Assembly (NCBI GenBank): GCA_963730685.1
Contig: CAVSSP010000001.1
Coordinates: 1,488,001-1,552,000, forward strand
Origin: Bog-756 sp963730685
GTDB lineage: Bacteria; Actinomycetota; Acidimicrobiia; Acidimicrobiales; RAAP-2
DNA: 64,000 nt
Direction of reading: 5' to 3'
Positions 37,937 to 47,218 of this stretch are shown here, in pieces. Made by a program: the position numbers and the translations under genes. Numbering within the stretch: position 1 is the stretch's first letter; every line of letters starts with the position of its first letter. The notes beneath the pieces were generated by a model, which was not told the DNA's origin, did not search any database, and saw only the letters and a program-made list of their open reading frames with translations.

Positions 37937-40453
37937 ATGGAGCACCCCCAGCGGAGCGACCTCGGCCCCGATGCCCGCCGCCGGCCGACGGATTCGGAGC
38001 GGCGGTTGCGCGCCCTCAGCATGCACTTCTACGACGGGATCGCCGTGGTCGACCCCGGGGGCCTGGTGAACTTCGTGAGCCCCTCCCTGTGCACGATCGT
38101 CGGGACGGAGGTCGCCGACGTGGTGGGCCGTCCGGCCATCGGCTTCGTCGAGCCCGTCGACGGCACCCGGCTCCGCGACCTGCTGGCCGGCGTGGAGCAG
38201 GGTCGCGAGGTCGGGCCGGTCCAGCTGCGGCTCCGATCCGGCCTCGGCACCTGGGTGCCGTTCGAGGGGTACCGGACCGACCTCTCCCACGACCCCGACG
38301 TCGGGGGCGTGGTCTGGAGCCTGCGCCAGGTCTCCGAATCGCGCTACGTGGAACGGGCCCAGTGGCAGAGCGAGGTGCGGCTCCACGCGCTGGCGGCCGG
38401 GTCGTCCGACGTCACGGTGGTCAACGACAAGCGGGGCGTGGCCATCTACGCCGGGCCGTCGATGGAGCGGGTGTTCGGCTACCGCCCGGACCAGTTCGTC
38501 GGCAGCGCGTATGACGCCTTCGTCCACCCCGACGATCTCGTCGGGACCGTCGCCGCCGCCGCCGAGGCCCTGGCGGCGGGGCGGTCCACCTGGTCGTCCC
38601 GCTACCGGCTGCTCCACGCCGACGGTACGTGGCGGTGGGTCGACACCCGGTTCACCGACCTGCAGGAAAACCCGGCCGTCGGCGGGTTGGTGGCCAACAT
38701 CCGGGACGTCACCGACCAGACCCGGTCGGACCGGGCCCTGGCCGAGTCCGAGTCGCTCTACCGGTCGATGGTGCAGACCGCCGAGGAGAGCATCACCATC
38801 CACGCCCTGGACGGCAGGATCACCTTCGCCAACCCCAAGATGGCGGCGCTGGTGGGCACGACGGTCGCCCAGCTCCAACGCATGTCCATCTTCGACCTGG
38901 TGAGCCCCGACGACGGTGCCGTGGCCCGGGCCAAGCTGGCCCGCCGCCACGACGGGTTCTCCGAGCACTACGAGTTCGCCCTGCGCAAGATGGACGGCTC
39001 CCAGTGCGACGTGCTGATCTCCGCCAGCCCGCTGCGCGACGGCGCCGGTGCCGTCACCGGGGTCCTGTCCATGATGACCGACATCAGCGACCGCAAGCGG
39101 GCCGAGGCCGAAAACGCCCGGCTGGCCCTGGAGGACTCCCTGACCGGCGTGGCCAGCCGGGCGCTGGTGGCCGACCGGGTGGCCCAGCTGGTGGCCCGGC
39201 ATCACCGCCATCCGGGCCTGGCCGCCGTGATCTTCATGGATCTCGACAACTTCAAGGTGGTCAACGACTCCCACGGTCACAGTGTGGGCGACAAGGTCCT
39301 GCGTGAGGTGGCCACCCGGGTCAGGGCGGCTGTCCGACCCCAGGACACCGTCGGGCGCTACGGGGGCGACGAGTTCGTCGTGATCCTCGACCGGCTCGAG
39401 CAGACCAGCGACGCCGCCGCCGTGGCCGAGCGCATCGTCGAGGCCCTCGACGCCCCCATCACCGTATGCGGGTCGCTCATCTCCGCCACCGCCAGCCTGG
39501 GCATTGCCCTCACGCCGGTGGAGAGCGCCGACTCGCTGATGCGGGACGCCGACATCGCCATGTACCGGGCCAAGGAGCGGGGTGGGGCCCGCTACGAGCT
39601 GTTCGACTCGTCCCTCGGGTCACGCATGAGGGACCGCCTGGGGCTGGAGGCCGATCTCCGGGCCGCGGTGGCCGGACGCGCCCTCCACCTGCACTACCAG
39701 CCGGTGGTCCGGCTCGACGGGGTGCTCACCGGCTTCGAGGCACTGGCCCGGTGGGACCACCCCACCCGCGGTGCGGTGCCGCCGGCGCTGTTCATCCCCC
39801 TGGCCGAGTCGACGGGGATGATCGTGGCGCTCGGCCAGTGGATCCTCGGCCAGGCCTGCTGGGACCTGGCCCGGTGGCGCACGGAGCCGGGTTGCGGCGA
39901 CCTGACCATGGCGGTGAACGTGTCCGGCCGTCAGCTGGTCGAGGTGGACATCGTGGCGTCGGTGGCCTCGGCGCTGTCGGCCAACCACCTCGATCCGTCG
40001 GCGCTCTGCCTCGAGATCACCGAGAGCGTGCTGATGGACGACGACGTGGCGGCGGCCGCGGCGCTGACCGGTATCCACGACCTCGGCGTCAGCCTGGCCG
40101 TCGACGACTTCGGCACCGGCTACTCGTCGCTGTTGTACCTGAAGCGATTTCCGGTGGACGCCCTCAAGCTCGACCGGTCGTTCGTGTCGGGCGTCGCCGT
40201 CAACCCCCAGGACTCGATCATCGTGCGGTCGGTCATCGACCTGGCCCACTCGCTGGGCCTCGACTCGGTGGCCGAGGGGGTGGAGACCGTCGAGCAGCTG
40301 GTGGCCCTCCAGGCCATGGAGTGTGACCGGGCCCAGGGCTACTACTGGTCGCCGGGCATCCCGGCCACCGAGGTCGACCGGCTGGTCCGGTCCCGGTCCC
40401 GGTCCCGGTCGTGGGAGCCGGCGGTCCCGCCCGTGGTCATGTCGCCGCGTTGA
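37937..40453 (+). CDS. PAS-PAS-PAS-GGDEF-EAL cyclic-di-GMP signalling protein
   Basis: The protein has 838 residues from ATG 37937 (GTG 37931 is also possible). Three PAS-type sensor domains fill residues about 20-390 ('YDGIAVVDPGGLVNFVSPSL', 'YRLLHADGTWRWVDTRF', 'SMVQTAEESITIHALDGRIT'). The GGDEF domain has an intact 'GGDEF' at 476-480. The EAL domain has an intact 'EAL' at 601-603 and 'DDFGTGYSSL'. Both catalytic signatures are complete, so it could make and break c-di-GMP under PAS control. No membrane helix, so it is cytosolic. The C-terminus has a short Arg-Ser repeat. The 3' end overlaps the convergent sigma gene by 17 bases. Confidence 0.93.
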   Translation: MEHPQRSDLGPDARRRPTDSERRLRALSMHFYDGIAVVDPGGLVNFVSPSLCTIVGTEVADVVGRPAIGFVEPVDGTRLRDLLAGVEQGREVGPVQLRLRSGLGTWVPFEGYRTDLSHDPDVGGVVWSLRQVSESRYVERAQWQSEVRLHALAAGSSDVTVVNDKRGVAIYAGPSMERVFGYRPDQFVGSAYDAFVHPDDLVGTVAAAAEALAAGRSTWSSRYRLLHADGTWRWVDTRFTDLQENPAVGGLVANIRDVTDQTRSDRALAESESLYRSMVQTAEESITIHALDGRITFANPKMAALVGTTVAQLQRMSIFDLVSPDDGAVARAKLARRHDGFSEHYEFALRKMDGSQCDVLISASPLRDGAGAVTGVLSMMTDISDRKRAEAENARLALEDSLTGVASRALVADRVAQLVARHHRHPGLAAVIFMDLDNFKVVNDSHGHSVGDKVLREVATRVRAAVRPQDTVGRYGGDEFVVILDRLEQTSDAAAVAERIVEALDAPITVCGSLISATASLGIALTPVESADSLMRDADIAMYRAKERGGARYELFDSSLGSRMRDRLGLEADLRAAVAGRALHLHYQPVVRLDGVLTGFEALARWDHPTRGAVPPALFIPLAESTGMIVALGQWILGQACWDLARWRTEPGCGDLTMAVNVSGRQLVEVDIVASVASALSANHLDPSALCLEITESVLMDDDVAAAAALTGIHDLGVSLAVDDFGTGYSSLLYLKRFPVDALKLDRSFVSGVAVNPQDSIIVRSVIDLAHSLGLDSVAEGVETVEQLVALQAMECDRAQGYYWSPGIPATEVDRLVRSRSRSRSWEPAVPPVVMSPR

Positions 40454-41672
40454 GCTCGCCGAGGCGGGCCCGGAGGAAGGCCCGCTCGGTCTCGTTGGCG
40501 GTGAGCGCCAAGGCCGCCTCGTAGGCGAGGGCGGCGTCCGCGGGCCGGCCCGACCGCCGCAGCAGGTCGGCCCGCACGGCGTGGAGCACGCGGTAGTCGT
40601 CGAGCTCGAGCCCCTCCACCAGGGCCAGCCCGGCCTCGGGTCCCTCGACCTCGGCCACCGCCACCGCCCGGTTGAGCGCCACCACCGGGTTCGGGTCGAT
40701 GGTCAGCAGCTGGTCGTAGAGGAGGACGATCTGCCCCCAGTCGGTGTCGGCCCCGGTCGGCGCGTCGCTGTGGACGGCGTTGATGGCCGCCTGGACCTGG
40801 TAGCGGCCGGGCTGGCGGCGACGGAGGCACCGGCGCACCAGGTCCTGGCCCTCGGCCACCTGCTGTCGGTCCCACCGGGTGCGGTCCTGGTCGGCCAGCA
40901 CCACCAGCTGCCCGTCGGGTCCGGTCCGGGCCGCCCGCCGGGAGTGGACCAGCAGCATGAGGGCGACCAGGCCGGTGACCTCGGGCTCGTCGGGCATCAG
41001 CTCGGCGAGGAGCCGGCCGAGCCGGATGGCCTCGTCGCACAGCTCGTGGCGGACCAGGCGGTCGCCCGAGCTGGCCGTGTAGCCCTCGTTGAACACCAGG
41101 TACACGACCGACAGCACGGCATCGAGGCGGTCGGGCAGCTCGGCCGGGTCGGGCACCCGGAAGGGGATCCCGGCGTCGCGGATCTTGCCCTTGGCCCGGA
41201 CCAGCCGTTGGGCCATGGTGGCCTCGGGGACGAGGAAGGCGCGGGCGATCTCGGCCGTCGTGAGGCCCCCGAGCAGCCGGAGGGTGAGGGCCACCCGGCT
41301 GGAGGCGGCCAGTGCGGGGTGGCAGCAGGTGAAGATCAGGCGCAGGCGGTCGTCGGGCACGGCATCCTCCCCGTCAGGTGGCGGCGGCTCCCCGTCGATG
41401 CGGAGCAGGGCGGCCTGGGCGTGGCGGTCCTGGCGCCGCGACTCGCTTCGGAGGCGGTCGACGGCACGGTTGCGGGCGGTGGTGATGATCCACCCGGCCG
41501 GGCTCGGTGGCAGCCCCGTCGCCGGCCAGCGCTCCGTGGCCACGACGAAGGCGTCCTGCACGGCGTCCTCGGCGATCCCGATGTCACCGAAGACGCGGAC
41601 GAGGACCGCCACCGCCCGGCCGTACTGGCGGCGGAACACCAGGTCGATGTCCGACGGGGACGGGCCGGGCAC
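40437..41672 (-). CDS. ECF sigma factor with C-terminal TPR-like extension (ECF42-type)
   Basis: The protein has about 411 residues. Sigma region 2 is 'VFGDIGIAEDAVQDAFVVAT' and region 4 is 'TTAEIARAFLVPEATMAQRL'. A 230-residue helical C-terminal domain follows ('FNEGYTASSGDRLVRHELCD', 'DPNPVVALNRAVAVAEVEGP'). This layout is ECF42, a group known to sit beside DGPF proteins and to lack an anti-sigma factor; the extension replaces that control. I chose GTG 41672, nine bases after the DGPF stop, because no ATG lies near region 2. It probably directs transcription of the upstream DGPF gene. Confidence 0.88.
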   Translation of the reverse strand: MPGPSPSDIDLVFRRQYGRAVAVLVRVFGDIGIAEDAVQDAFVVATERWPATGLPPSPAGWIITTARNRAVDRLRSESRRQDRHAQAALLRIDGEPPPPDGEDAVPDDRLRLIFTCCHPALAASSRVALTLRLLGGLTTAEIARAFLVPEATMAQRLVRAKGKIRDAGIPFRVPDPAELPDRLDAVLSVVYLVFNEGYTASSGDRLVRHELCDEAIRLGRLLAELMPDEPEVTGLVALMLLVHSRRAARTGPDGQLVVLADQDRTRWDRQQVAEGQDLVRRCLRRRQPGRYQVQAAINAVHSDAPTGADTDWGQIVLLYDQLLTIDPNPVVALNRAVAVAEVEGPEAGLALVEGLELDDYRVLHAVRADLLRRSGRPADAALAYEAALALTANETERAFLRARLGELNAAT

Positions 41673-41680
41673 GGCCGGGG

Positions 41681-42028
41681 TCAGCGGCGGCCCTGGAACG
41701 GCCGGACCTCCACGGGCAGCGTGGTGGCGGCCGCCAGCTTGTGACCCCAGGCCAGGGCGGCGTCGAGGTCGGGCGCCTCGACGATGGTGATCCCGCCCAG
41801 ATGCTCCTTGCCCTCGACGTAGGGGCCGTCGGTGGTCACGTCGTCGCCGTCCCGGACCCGGAGCACGGTGGCCGTGGTGGGCGGGAACAGCCCGGCGGAG
41901 AAGACCCAGGCATGGGCGGCCCGCATCTCGTCTTGGAGCGCGTCCACGTCGGCCATGATCCGGGACAGGACCGCTTCGGGCGGGGGATCCCCGTCGGGCT
42001 GGTAGATGCTGAGCAGGTACTGGGTCAT
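41681..42028 (-). CDS. YCII-related DGPF-domain protein
   Basis: The protein has 115 residues from ATG 42028: 'MTQYLLSIYQPDGDPPPEAV', then 'VTTDGPYVEGKEHLGGITIV' with the DGP[FY] motif, and 'PVEVRPF' at the end. This is the YCII/DGPF fold, a small ferredoxin-like cytosolic protein, functionally uncharacterised. It is immediately upstream of the ECF42-type sigma gene. That pairing is conserved widely in actinobacteria, and the sigma factor usually controls the DGPF gene. Confidence 0.88.
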   Translation of the reverse strand: MTQYLLSIYQPDGDPPPEAVLSRIMADVDALQDEMRAAHAWVFSAGLFPPTTATVLRVRDGDDVTTDGPYVEGKEHLGGITIVEAPDLDAALAWGHKLAAATTLPVEVRPFQGRR

Positions 42029-42196
42029 GGTCCGTTCCTCCTTGGCGTCGCCGCCGGCACCGTGCCGGGCGGTCACCCCCCATACGTTCGGCACCGGTCC
42101 GGATCGACAGCTCGGCGGGAGAAATCGGCGGAGATTCTCCCCCCGGGCCGGGCCGTGGGGCCGGCTGGTGCCCACCGGTGTGGCGGGGCCAGCCGG

Positions 42197-42904
42197 TCAG
42201 AACACCTCGGCGAACAGTTCCTGCATGGCCTGCCACGACCGCTCGTCGGCCCGCTGGTCGTACCGCAGGGCCGGGTTGCTGCCGTCGGCGGCCGGATTGG
42301 TGAAGCTGTGCACCGCCCCGCCGTACAGGTGGAGCTGCCAGTCCACTCCTCCGGCCCGCATCTCCTCTTCGAAGTCGAGGCGTTGGGCGGGCGGGATGAT
42401 CGGGTCGTCGGCGCCGATGCACACGAGGACCTTGGCCTTGATGTCGGCGGCGTCCCCGGGACGGCTGGTGGCCAGTCCGGAGTGGAACCCCACCACCGCC
42501 ACCAGGTCGGCCCCACCGCGTGCCAACTCGAGCGCCAGGGTGCCGCCGAAGCAGTAGCCGATGGCGGCCACCCGCCCGGGGTCGGCGTACTCGTTTTCCA
42601 TCAGGACGTCGAGGCCGGCCCGGGCGACCGAACGGATCCAGGCCACGTCGCCGGCCCGCTCGGCGAAGCGGACGGCTACCTGTTCGGGCGCAAGGCGCTC
42701 CCCGTTGCCGTGGTAGTCCAGGGCGAGCGCCACATAACCCAGTTCGGCCAGCTTGACGGCAGTGCGTTTGGCATGGTCGTCGAGGCCACCGGCATCGTGA
42801 GCCACCAGGACGGCCGGCCGCCGGCCCGCACGGCGCTCGTCGACGGCGAGATGTCCGACCAGGCGCACGCCGTCATGGAAGTACTCGGTGTCGGCGATGA
42901 GCAC
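42197..42904 (-). CDS. Dienelactone hydrolase family protein
   Basis: The protein has 235 residues with a GTG start. It has the alpha/beta-hydrolase fold with the Cys nucleophile in 'AAIGYCFGGTLALELA', the acidic residue near 'VLVCIGADDPIIPP' and His in 'GGAVHSFTNPAADG'. This is the DLH family (EC 3.1.1.45-like), which hydrolyses dienelactones and related esters in the cytoplasm. No aromatic-degradation genes are nearby, so a general esterase role is as likely. Confidence 0.88.
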   Translation of the reverse strand: MLIADTEYFHDGVRLVGHLAVDERRAGRRPAVLVAHDAGGLDDHAKRTAVKLAELGYVALALDYHGNGERLAPEQVAVRFAERAGDVAWIRSVARAGLDVLMENEYADPGRVAAIGYCFGGTLALELARGGADLVAVVGFHSGLATSRPGDAADIKAKVLVCIGADDPIIPPAQRLDFEEEMRAGGVDWQLHLYGGAVHSFTNPAADGSNPALRYDQRADERSWQAMQELFAEVF

Positions 42905-43024
42905 GGGTGCCTCCAGGGCGGCCTAGGGTCGGCGCCAGCCGAACCATCCGGGGTGAAGACGAGATCGTAACGTCGGCGAGACGTGGCTGATGGCGGTAGC
43001 GCACCCGTTCGTCGTCCCGACCCG

Positions 43025-43240
43025 CTACCGGATCCCCACAAGGGGGCGGGGGGACCAGTCGACCCACCAGACGTGCGCACAGACCAGGCAGCGGCGCGCC
43101 ACCTCCCGGTCGAGAATCGACAGGTCCTCCGCGGTCGACTGCCACATCAGCTCGGAGTTGTCGGATTCACCGCACTCCGGACATACCAGTCGCGTTCGGA
43201 AGTCCTGCAACACTCTGCCCTCCCACAGGCCAGGCCCCAA
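43025..43240 (-). CDS. Small zinc-ribbon-like protein
   Basis: The protein has 71 residues and two Cys pairs: 'RLVCPECGESDNSE' and 'ARRCLVCAHVWWVDW'. The CPxCG...CxxC arrangement suggests a zinc ribbon. The start is uncertain. No partner gene suggests a role; it may be a regulator or an uncharacterised accessory protein. Confidence 0.5.
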   Translation of the reverse strand: MGPGLWEGRVLQDFRTRLVCPECGESDNSELMWQSTAEDLSILDREVARRCLVCAHVWWVDWSPRPLVGIR

Positions 43241-43375
43241 CGCAACAGAGGACGCTATTGCATCGAGGACCCGACTGCAATGGTGGCGGGAATTTTATGC
43301 CTCTGACCTGGGTGTATCGGCGCAATTTCTTTTGCATCGCCGTCAGCGTGTGGCCTGTCCGCCAGGTCCGGGCCG

Positions 43376-43660
43376 GTGGGCAAGAATCGGTTGGTTGCTG
43401 CCCGACGACCGTCCGAGGAGGACAGCGAACTGGTCCCCCTCGACGATGCCGACTGGGAGGCCGACCTGGCCGCCTGGCGATCCGAGTGTGAGGAGTCCCG
43501 GCGCCGTGCGGCCGAGCGCGACCTCGACGACACCGGGACCCGGTGCGGCCGGCCCTGCTCGTTGCGCTGGATCTACAACCACATGATCGAGGAGTACGCC
43601 CGCCACAACGGCCACGCCGACCTGCTCCGGGAGTTGGTCGACGGGAACGTGGGCTGCTGA
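43376..43660 (+). pseudogene. C-terminal fragment of a DUF664/DinB-family protein
   Basis: The 94 codons match only the second half of a DUF664 (DinB superfamily) protein: 'DWEADLAAWRSECEESRR', 'RDLDDTG' and the very characteristic 'RWIYNHMIEEYARHNGHADL'. The N-terminal helices with the first metal-binding His are absent, and upstream sequence in all frames shows nothing resembling them. So this is probably a truncated remnant, not an indel artefact, although a short expressed protein cannot be excluded. Confidence 0.65.
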
Positions 43661-43679
43661 GCCTCTCCTCGGGCCCGGG

Positions 43680-44471
43680 TCACCCCAGTTCGGGACGGGC
43701 CAGGTACGCCGCCAGCCGGTGGCGCCGGCGGTGGATCAGGGCCAGACCACCGCGGTGGCCGAGGAAGAAGGCGGTGGTCGACAGGGCCACGGTCATGGCC
43801 ACCCCGACGACCAGGTCGCCCTCGGGGATGCGCCGCCTCCACTCGCCCGAGGTCAGCACCCAGGCGAGGAAGGCGGGGGCGGCCAGTGTGGCGGTGACGG
43901 CCGGCACCAGGACGTAGGGGAGGACGGCCAGGGTCATCCAGCGCACCAGCATCCGGCCCACCGGGCGGCGGTGCTCCCACCGGTCGGCCAGGGAGAGGGT
44001 GTGGTACGGGAACCAGATGCCGAGCCACGCCGTGATGCCCAGGCTCCCGATCGGCACGACCAGGACGCCGACGATGGTGACGGTGGTGGTGGCCCAGTCC
44101 TCGCGGGTGACCCCGATGCCCAGGGTCACCAGGGCACAGGCCGGGGCCACCAGCAACCACAGCACGACGTTTTTGGCGTAGAGCATGCGCCGCAGCGCGC
44201 CCGGGTCGTCCAGCGCCGACAGGGCCCGGGCCGCATCGGAGCCGAGGACGTTGGTGGCCGGCACGTCGGCCAGCATCCAGGTGGCCAGCACGACGGGGAA
44301 GGCCAGCTCGCCGTGGAGGGTGAAGAGGAGGTCCTGGAGCGGCAGCGGCAGCCAGAACCACGCCACCGACACCAGCGCAGCGTTCACCGCCACCACGATG
44401 GGGGCCTCGTAGGGGGCGGAGAAGGCCCGGCGCAGCTCCGCCCGGAAGGCTCCGGCCAGTGTCGTGGGCAC
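43680..44471 (-). CDS. Polytopic membrane protein of unknown function
   Basis: The protein has about 263 residues with about six hydrophobic helices. 'FPYHTLSLADRWEHRRPVGR' forms a hydrophilic loop in the middle, and the tail is Arg-rich. The layout recalls the permease subunit of an ABC-2-type exporter, but no ATPase gene for one is adjacent. I chose GTG 44471 because upstream codons have no hydrophobic character. It lies 65 bases downstream of cysA on the same strand and could be part of that transcript by readthrough. Confidence 0.62.
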   Translation of the reverse strand: MPTTLAGAFRAELRRAFSAPYEAPIVVAVNAALVSVAWFWLPLPLQDLLFTLHGELAFPVVLATWMLADVPATNVLGSDAARALSALDDPGALRRMLYAKNVVLWLLVAPACALVTLGIGVTREDWATTTVTIVGVLVVPIGSLGITAWLGIWFPYHTLSLADRWEHRRPVGRMLVRWMTLAVLPYVLVPAVTATLAAPAFLAWVLTSGEWRRRIPEGDLVVGVAMTVALSTTAFFLGHRGGLALIHRRRHRLAAYLARPELG

Positions 44472-44536
44472 GATGGCCGGTGGCTCGCCGATGGCGCCAT
44501 GGTAGGGCGCCCCGGACGGTGCCCCCGGCCTGGGCG

Positions 44537-45557
44537 CTACCCGGCCTGGGCGGGGGCGGGCACCGGCTCCGACACCGGCTGTGCCACGGCCGCGTTCGAG
44601 ACCGCCCGGCCCGACGGCGCACCGTGCTGCGAGAGCCACACCAGGTCGTCCGGCGACAGGTCGAGGTCGGCGGCCGCCCCGCGGCTGAGCTGCACCCAGG
44701 TCGAGCCCCACCCCTCCATGCGCAGGTCCACCCGCACTTCGAAGCCGAGGTGGGTCACCCGCTCCACCACGCCGGGATGGTCGCCGGCGTTCGGCTGGCG
44801 CCGCACGATGAGATCGTGGGGTCGCACCCAGCTCCCGTCGAGCACGGTGGCCGGCCCGAGGAACTTCATGACGAACTCGTTGGCGGGGTGGTCGTACATC
44901 TCGGCCGGTGCTCCGCTCTGCTCGAGCCGGCCGGCGTTGATGATGGCCAGATGGTCGGCGACCTCCATGGCCTCCTCCTGGTCGTGGGTGACCAGGAGGG
45001 TGGTGACCGAGATCTTCTCGTGCAGGTCGCGCAGCCACACCCGGAGCTCCTGGCGCACCTGGGCGTCGAGGGCGCCGAAGGGCTCGTCGAGGAGGAGCAG
45101 TTTGGGCTCGATGGCCAGGGCGCGGGCCAGGGCCATGCGCTGGCGCTGACCACCCGACAGCTGGGAGGGGTAGCGGTCGGCGAGGTGCTCGATCCGCACC
45201 AGGTGCAAGAGCTCGTCCACCTTGGCCTTGATCTCCGCCTTGGGACGGCGCCGGATCTCGAGGCCGAAGGCCACGTTCCGGCGCACCGTGAGGTGCCGGA
45301 ACGGCGCGTAGTGCTGGAAGCAGAAGCCGATGCCCCGGTCACGTGCCGGCACCGAGGTCACGTCCTCGCCGTCGATCTCGACGGTGCCGGAGTCGGGCTG
45401 CCTCCAGCCCGGCCACCACCCGCAGCAGGGTGGACTTGCCACCTCCGCTCGGACCCAGCAGCGCGGTCAGTGAGCCGTCGGGTACATGGAGGGTGACGTC
45501 GTCGAGAGCGACAGCGTCTCCGAATCGCTTGGAGAGGGATCGGATGGTGATCGCCAT
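44537..45557 (-). CDS. cysA: Sulfate/thiosulfate ABC transporter ATPase CysA, one frameshift
   Basis: ATG 45557 reads 'ITIRSLSKRFGDAVALDDVT' and Walker A 'LLGPSGGGKSTLLRVVAGLE'. The frame changes near 45397-45405 to 'PDSGTVEIDGEDV', 'QLSGGQRQRMALARALA' (signature) and 'LLLLDEPFGALD' (Walker B). The C-terminal regulatory domain ends 'VSEPVPAPAQAG'. The joined length is about 340 residues, normal for CysA. It powers sulfate import with the two permeases and the binding protein encoded just upstream. Confidence 0.88.
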
Positions 45558-46358
45558 GTATGCCTCCTTCCTTCGTTCCGGTCGGCGCCCAGAGCCGCCA
45601 ACACCACGAGCGCGATGACGGCCAGGATGACCGCACCGGAGTAGGCCCCGACGGCGTTGAGGTTCTCCACGCCGTCCTGGATGAACAAGGTCAAGGTCTG
45701 GGTCTTGCCGGCGATGGCGCCGCTCACGACGACCACGGCCCCGAACTCGCCGAGGACCCGGGCGGTGGTGAGGGTGACCCCGTAGGAGAGGGTCCGCCGG
45801 ATCGACGGGAGGGTGATGCGCCGGAAGACGGTGAAGGGCCCGGCGCCGAGGGTGGTGGCGGCCTGCTCCTGGTCGGTGCCGATCTCCTGCAGCACGGGCA
45901 GGACCTCACGCACGACGTAGGGCAGGGCCACGGTGGCCGACGCCATGATGATGCCGGGCACCGAGAAGATGATCTGGATCCCGTGGCCGGCCAGCCAGTT
46001 CCCGAACCAGCCGGTCTTGCCGTAGACGAGGATGAGGCCCAGCCCCACGATGACCGGCGAGATGGCCAGGGGCACGTCGACCAGGGCGTCGAGGATCCAG
46101 GCGCCGGGGAACCGGTGGCGGGACAGGATGAGGGCCACCCCGACCCCGAAGACGGTGTCGAGGGGGACGGCGATCAGCGCCACCAGGAAGGTGAGCCACA
46201 GGGCGTGGAGGGCGTCGGGTGTGGTGACGGCGTCCCAGGCGGCACCGAAGCCCGTGTTGGAAGGCGCGGAAGAAGATGGACCCCACCGGGATCACCACCA
46301 GCAGGCCGAGGTAGCCGAGGGCCCCGATCCGCAGCGGCCACCGCCACCCCGAGCTCAT
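45467..46358 (-). CDS. cysW: Sulfate ABC transporter permease CysW, frameshifted
   Basis: ATG 46358 overlaps the cysT stop (ATGA). It reads 'WRWPLRIGALGYLGLLVVIP' and breaks near 46253-46262. It resumes one frame over as 'NTGFGAAWDAVTTPDALHAL', 'LVYGKTGWFGNWLA' and the EAA-type loop 'EQAATTLGAGPFTVFRRITL'. About 297 residues and six membrane helices. The stop at 45467 gives an 91-base overlap with cysA that looks too long, so a second indel near the 3' end is likely. CysW forms the membrane channel with CysT. Confidence 0.85.
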
Positions 46359-47218
46359 ATCGCCTCGCTGATGGCGAAGCGGCGGCGGAGGAGACCGATG
46401 GCCAGCAGGACGATGAGGGCGATGGACACCAGGACCACCGAGATGGCCGCCGCCCCGGACAGGTCGTCGCTCTGGGACAGGCTGTAGATCCACGACGAGG
46501 CCACTTCGGTCTTGAACGGGACGTTGCCGGAGATGAGCACGACCGATCCGAACTCGCCCACGGCGCGGGCGAAGGCCAGACCGGCGCCGGCCAGCATGGC
46601 CGGGGCGATGCCGGGCAGGATCACCCGGCGCAGGACGCCGACCGGGGACGCGCCGAGCGACGCGGCCGCCTCCTCGGTCTCGCGGTCGAGCTCGGCCAGC
46701 ACGGGCTGGACCGACCGCACGGAGAAGGGGAGGGTCACGAAGGCCAGGGCGAACAGGATGCCGACGGGCGTGTTGGCCACGTTGAGGTGGAACGGGCTGT
46801 CCGGCCCGTACAGCGACAACAGGGTGAGCCCCGCCACCACGGTGGGCAGGGCGAAGGGGAGGTCGATGATGGCGTTGACGAGGGCCTTGCCCCGGAAGTC
46901 GTCACGGACGAGCACCCAGGCGATGACCAGTCCGGCCACGGCGTTGAAGGCGGCCACCGCCAGCGAGCACCACAACGTGAGCTTGAGTGCCGCCACCGCC
47001 TCGGGCTGGGTGACGGCGTCCCAGAAGGCGCTGAACCCGCCGGTGAAGGCGTTCGACAGCAGTGCGGCCAGCGGCAGGAGGACGAGGAGGCTCAGGTAGG
47101 TGACGGCCAGGGCGGGCCCGCCGACCCGTCCCACCGAGCGGCGCAACTTCCGGCGTCGGGCCGTCGGCGCCACCGGGGCGGGCGTGGGTGCTGCCGGACG
47201 GGCGGCGAGATCAACCAC
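46355..47218 (-). CDS. cysT: Sulfate ABC transporter permease CysT
   Basis: The protein has 287 residues with a GTG start and one intact frame. It has about six membrane helices after a basic leader, the loop 'YGPDSPFHLNVANTPVGIL', and the ATPase-docking EAA motif 'EEAAASLGASPVGVLRRVIL'. 'AVGEFGSVVLISGNVPFKTE' is typical of CysT. The start overlaps the stop of the binding-protein gene by 8 bases, and its own stop overlaps the cysW start, so the four importer genes form one operon. Confidence 0.9.
   Translation of the reverse strand: MVDLAARPAAPTPAPVAPTARRRKLRRSVGRVGGPALAVTYLSLLVLLPLAALLSNAFTGGFSAFWDAVTQPEAVAALKLTLWCSLAVAAFNAVAGLVIAWVLVRDDFRGKALVNAIIDLPFALPTVVAGLTLLSLYGPDSPFHLNVANTPVGILFALAFVTLPFSVRSVQPVLAELDRETEEAAASLGASPVGVLRRVILPGIAPAMLAGAGLAFARAVGEFGSVVLISGNVPFKTEVASSWIYSLSQSDDLSGAAAISVVLVSIALIVLLAIGLLRRRFAISEAI

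Noticed and set aside
43680..44471. Membrane protein as a fifth subunit of the sulfate importer
   Set aside because: CysPTWA is complete without it, and the protein lacks the EAA loop of importer permeases.
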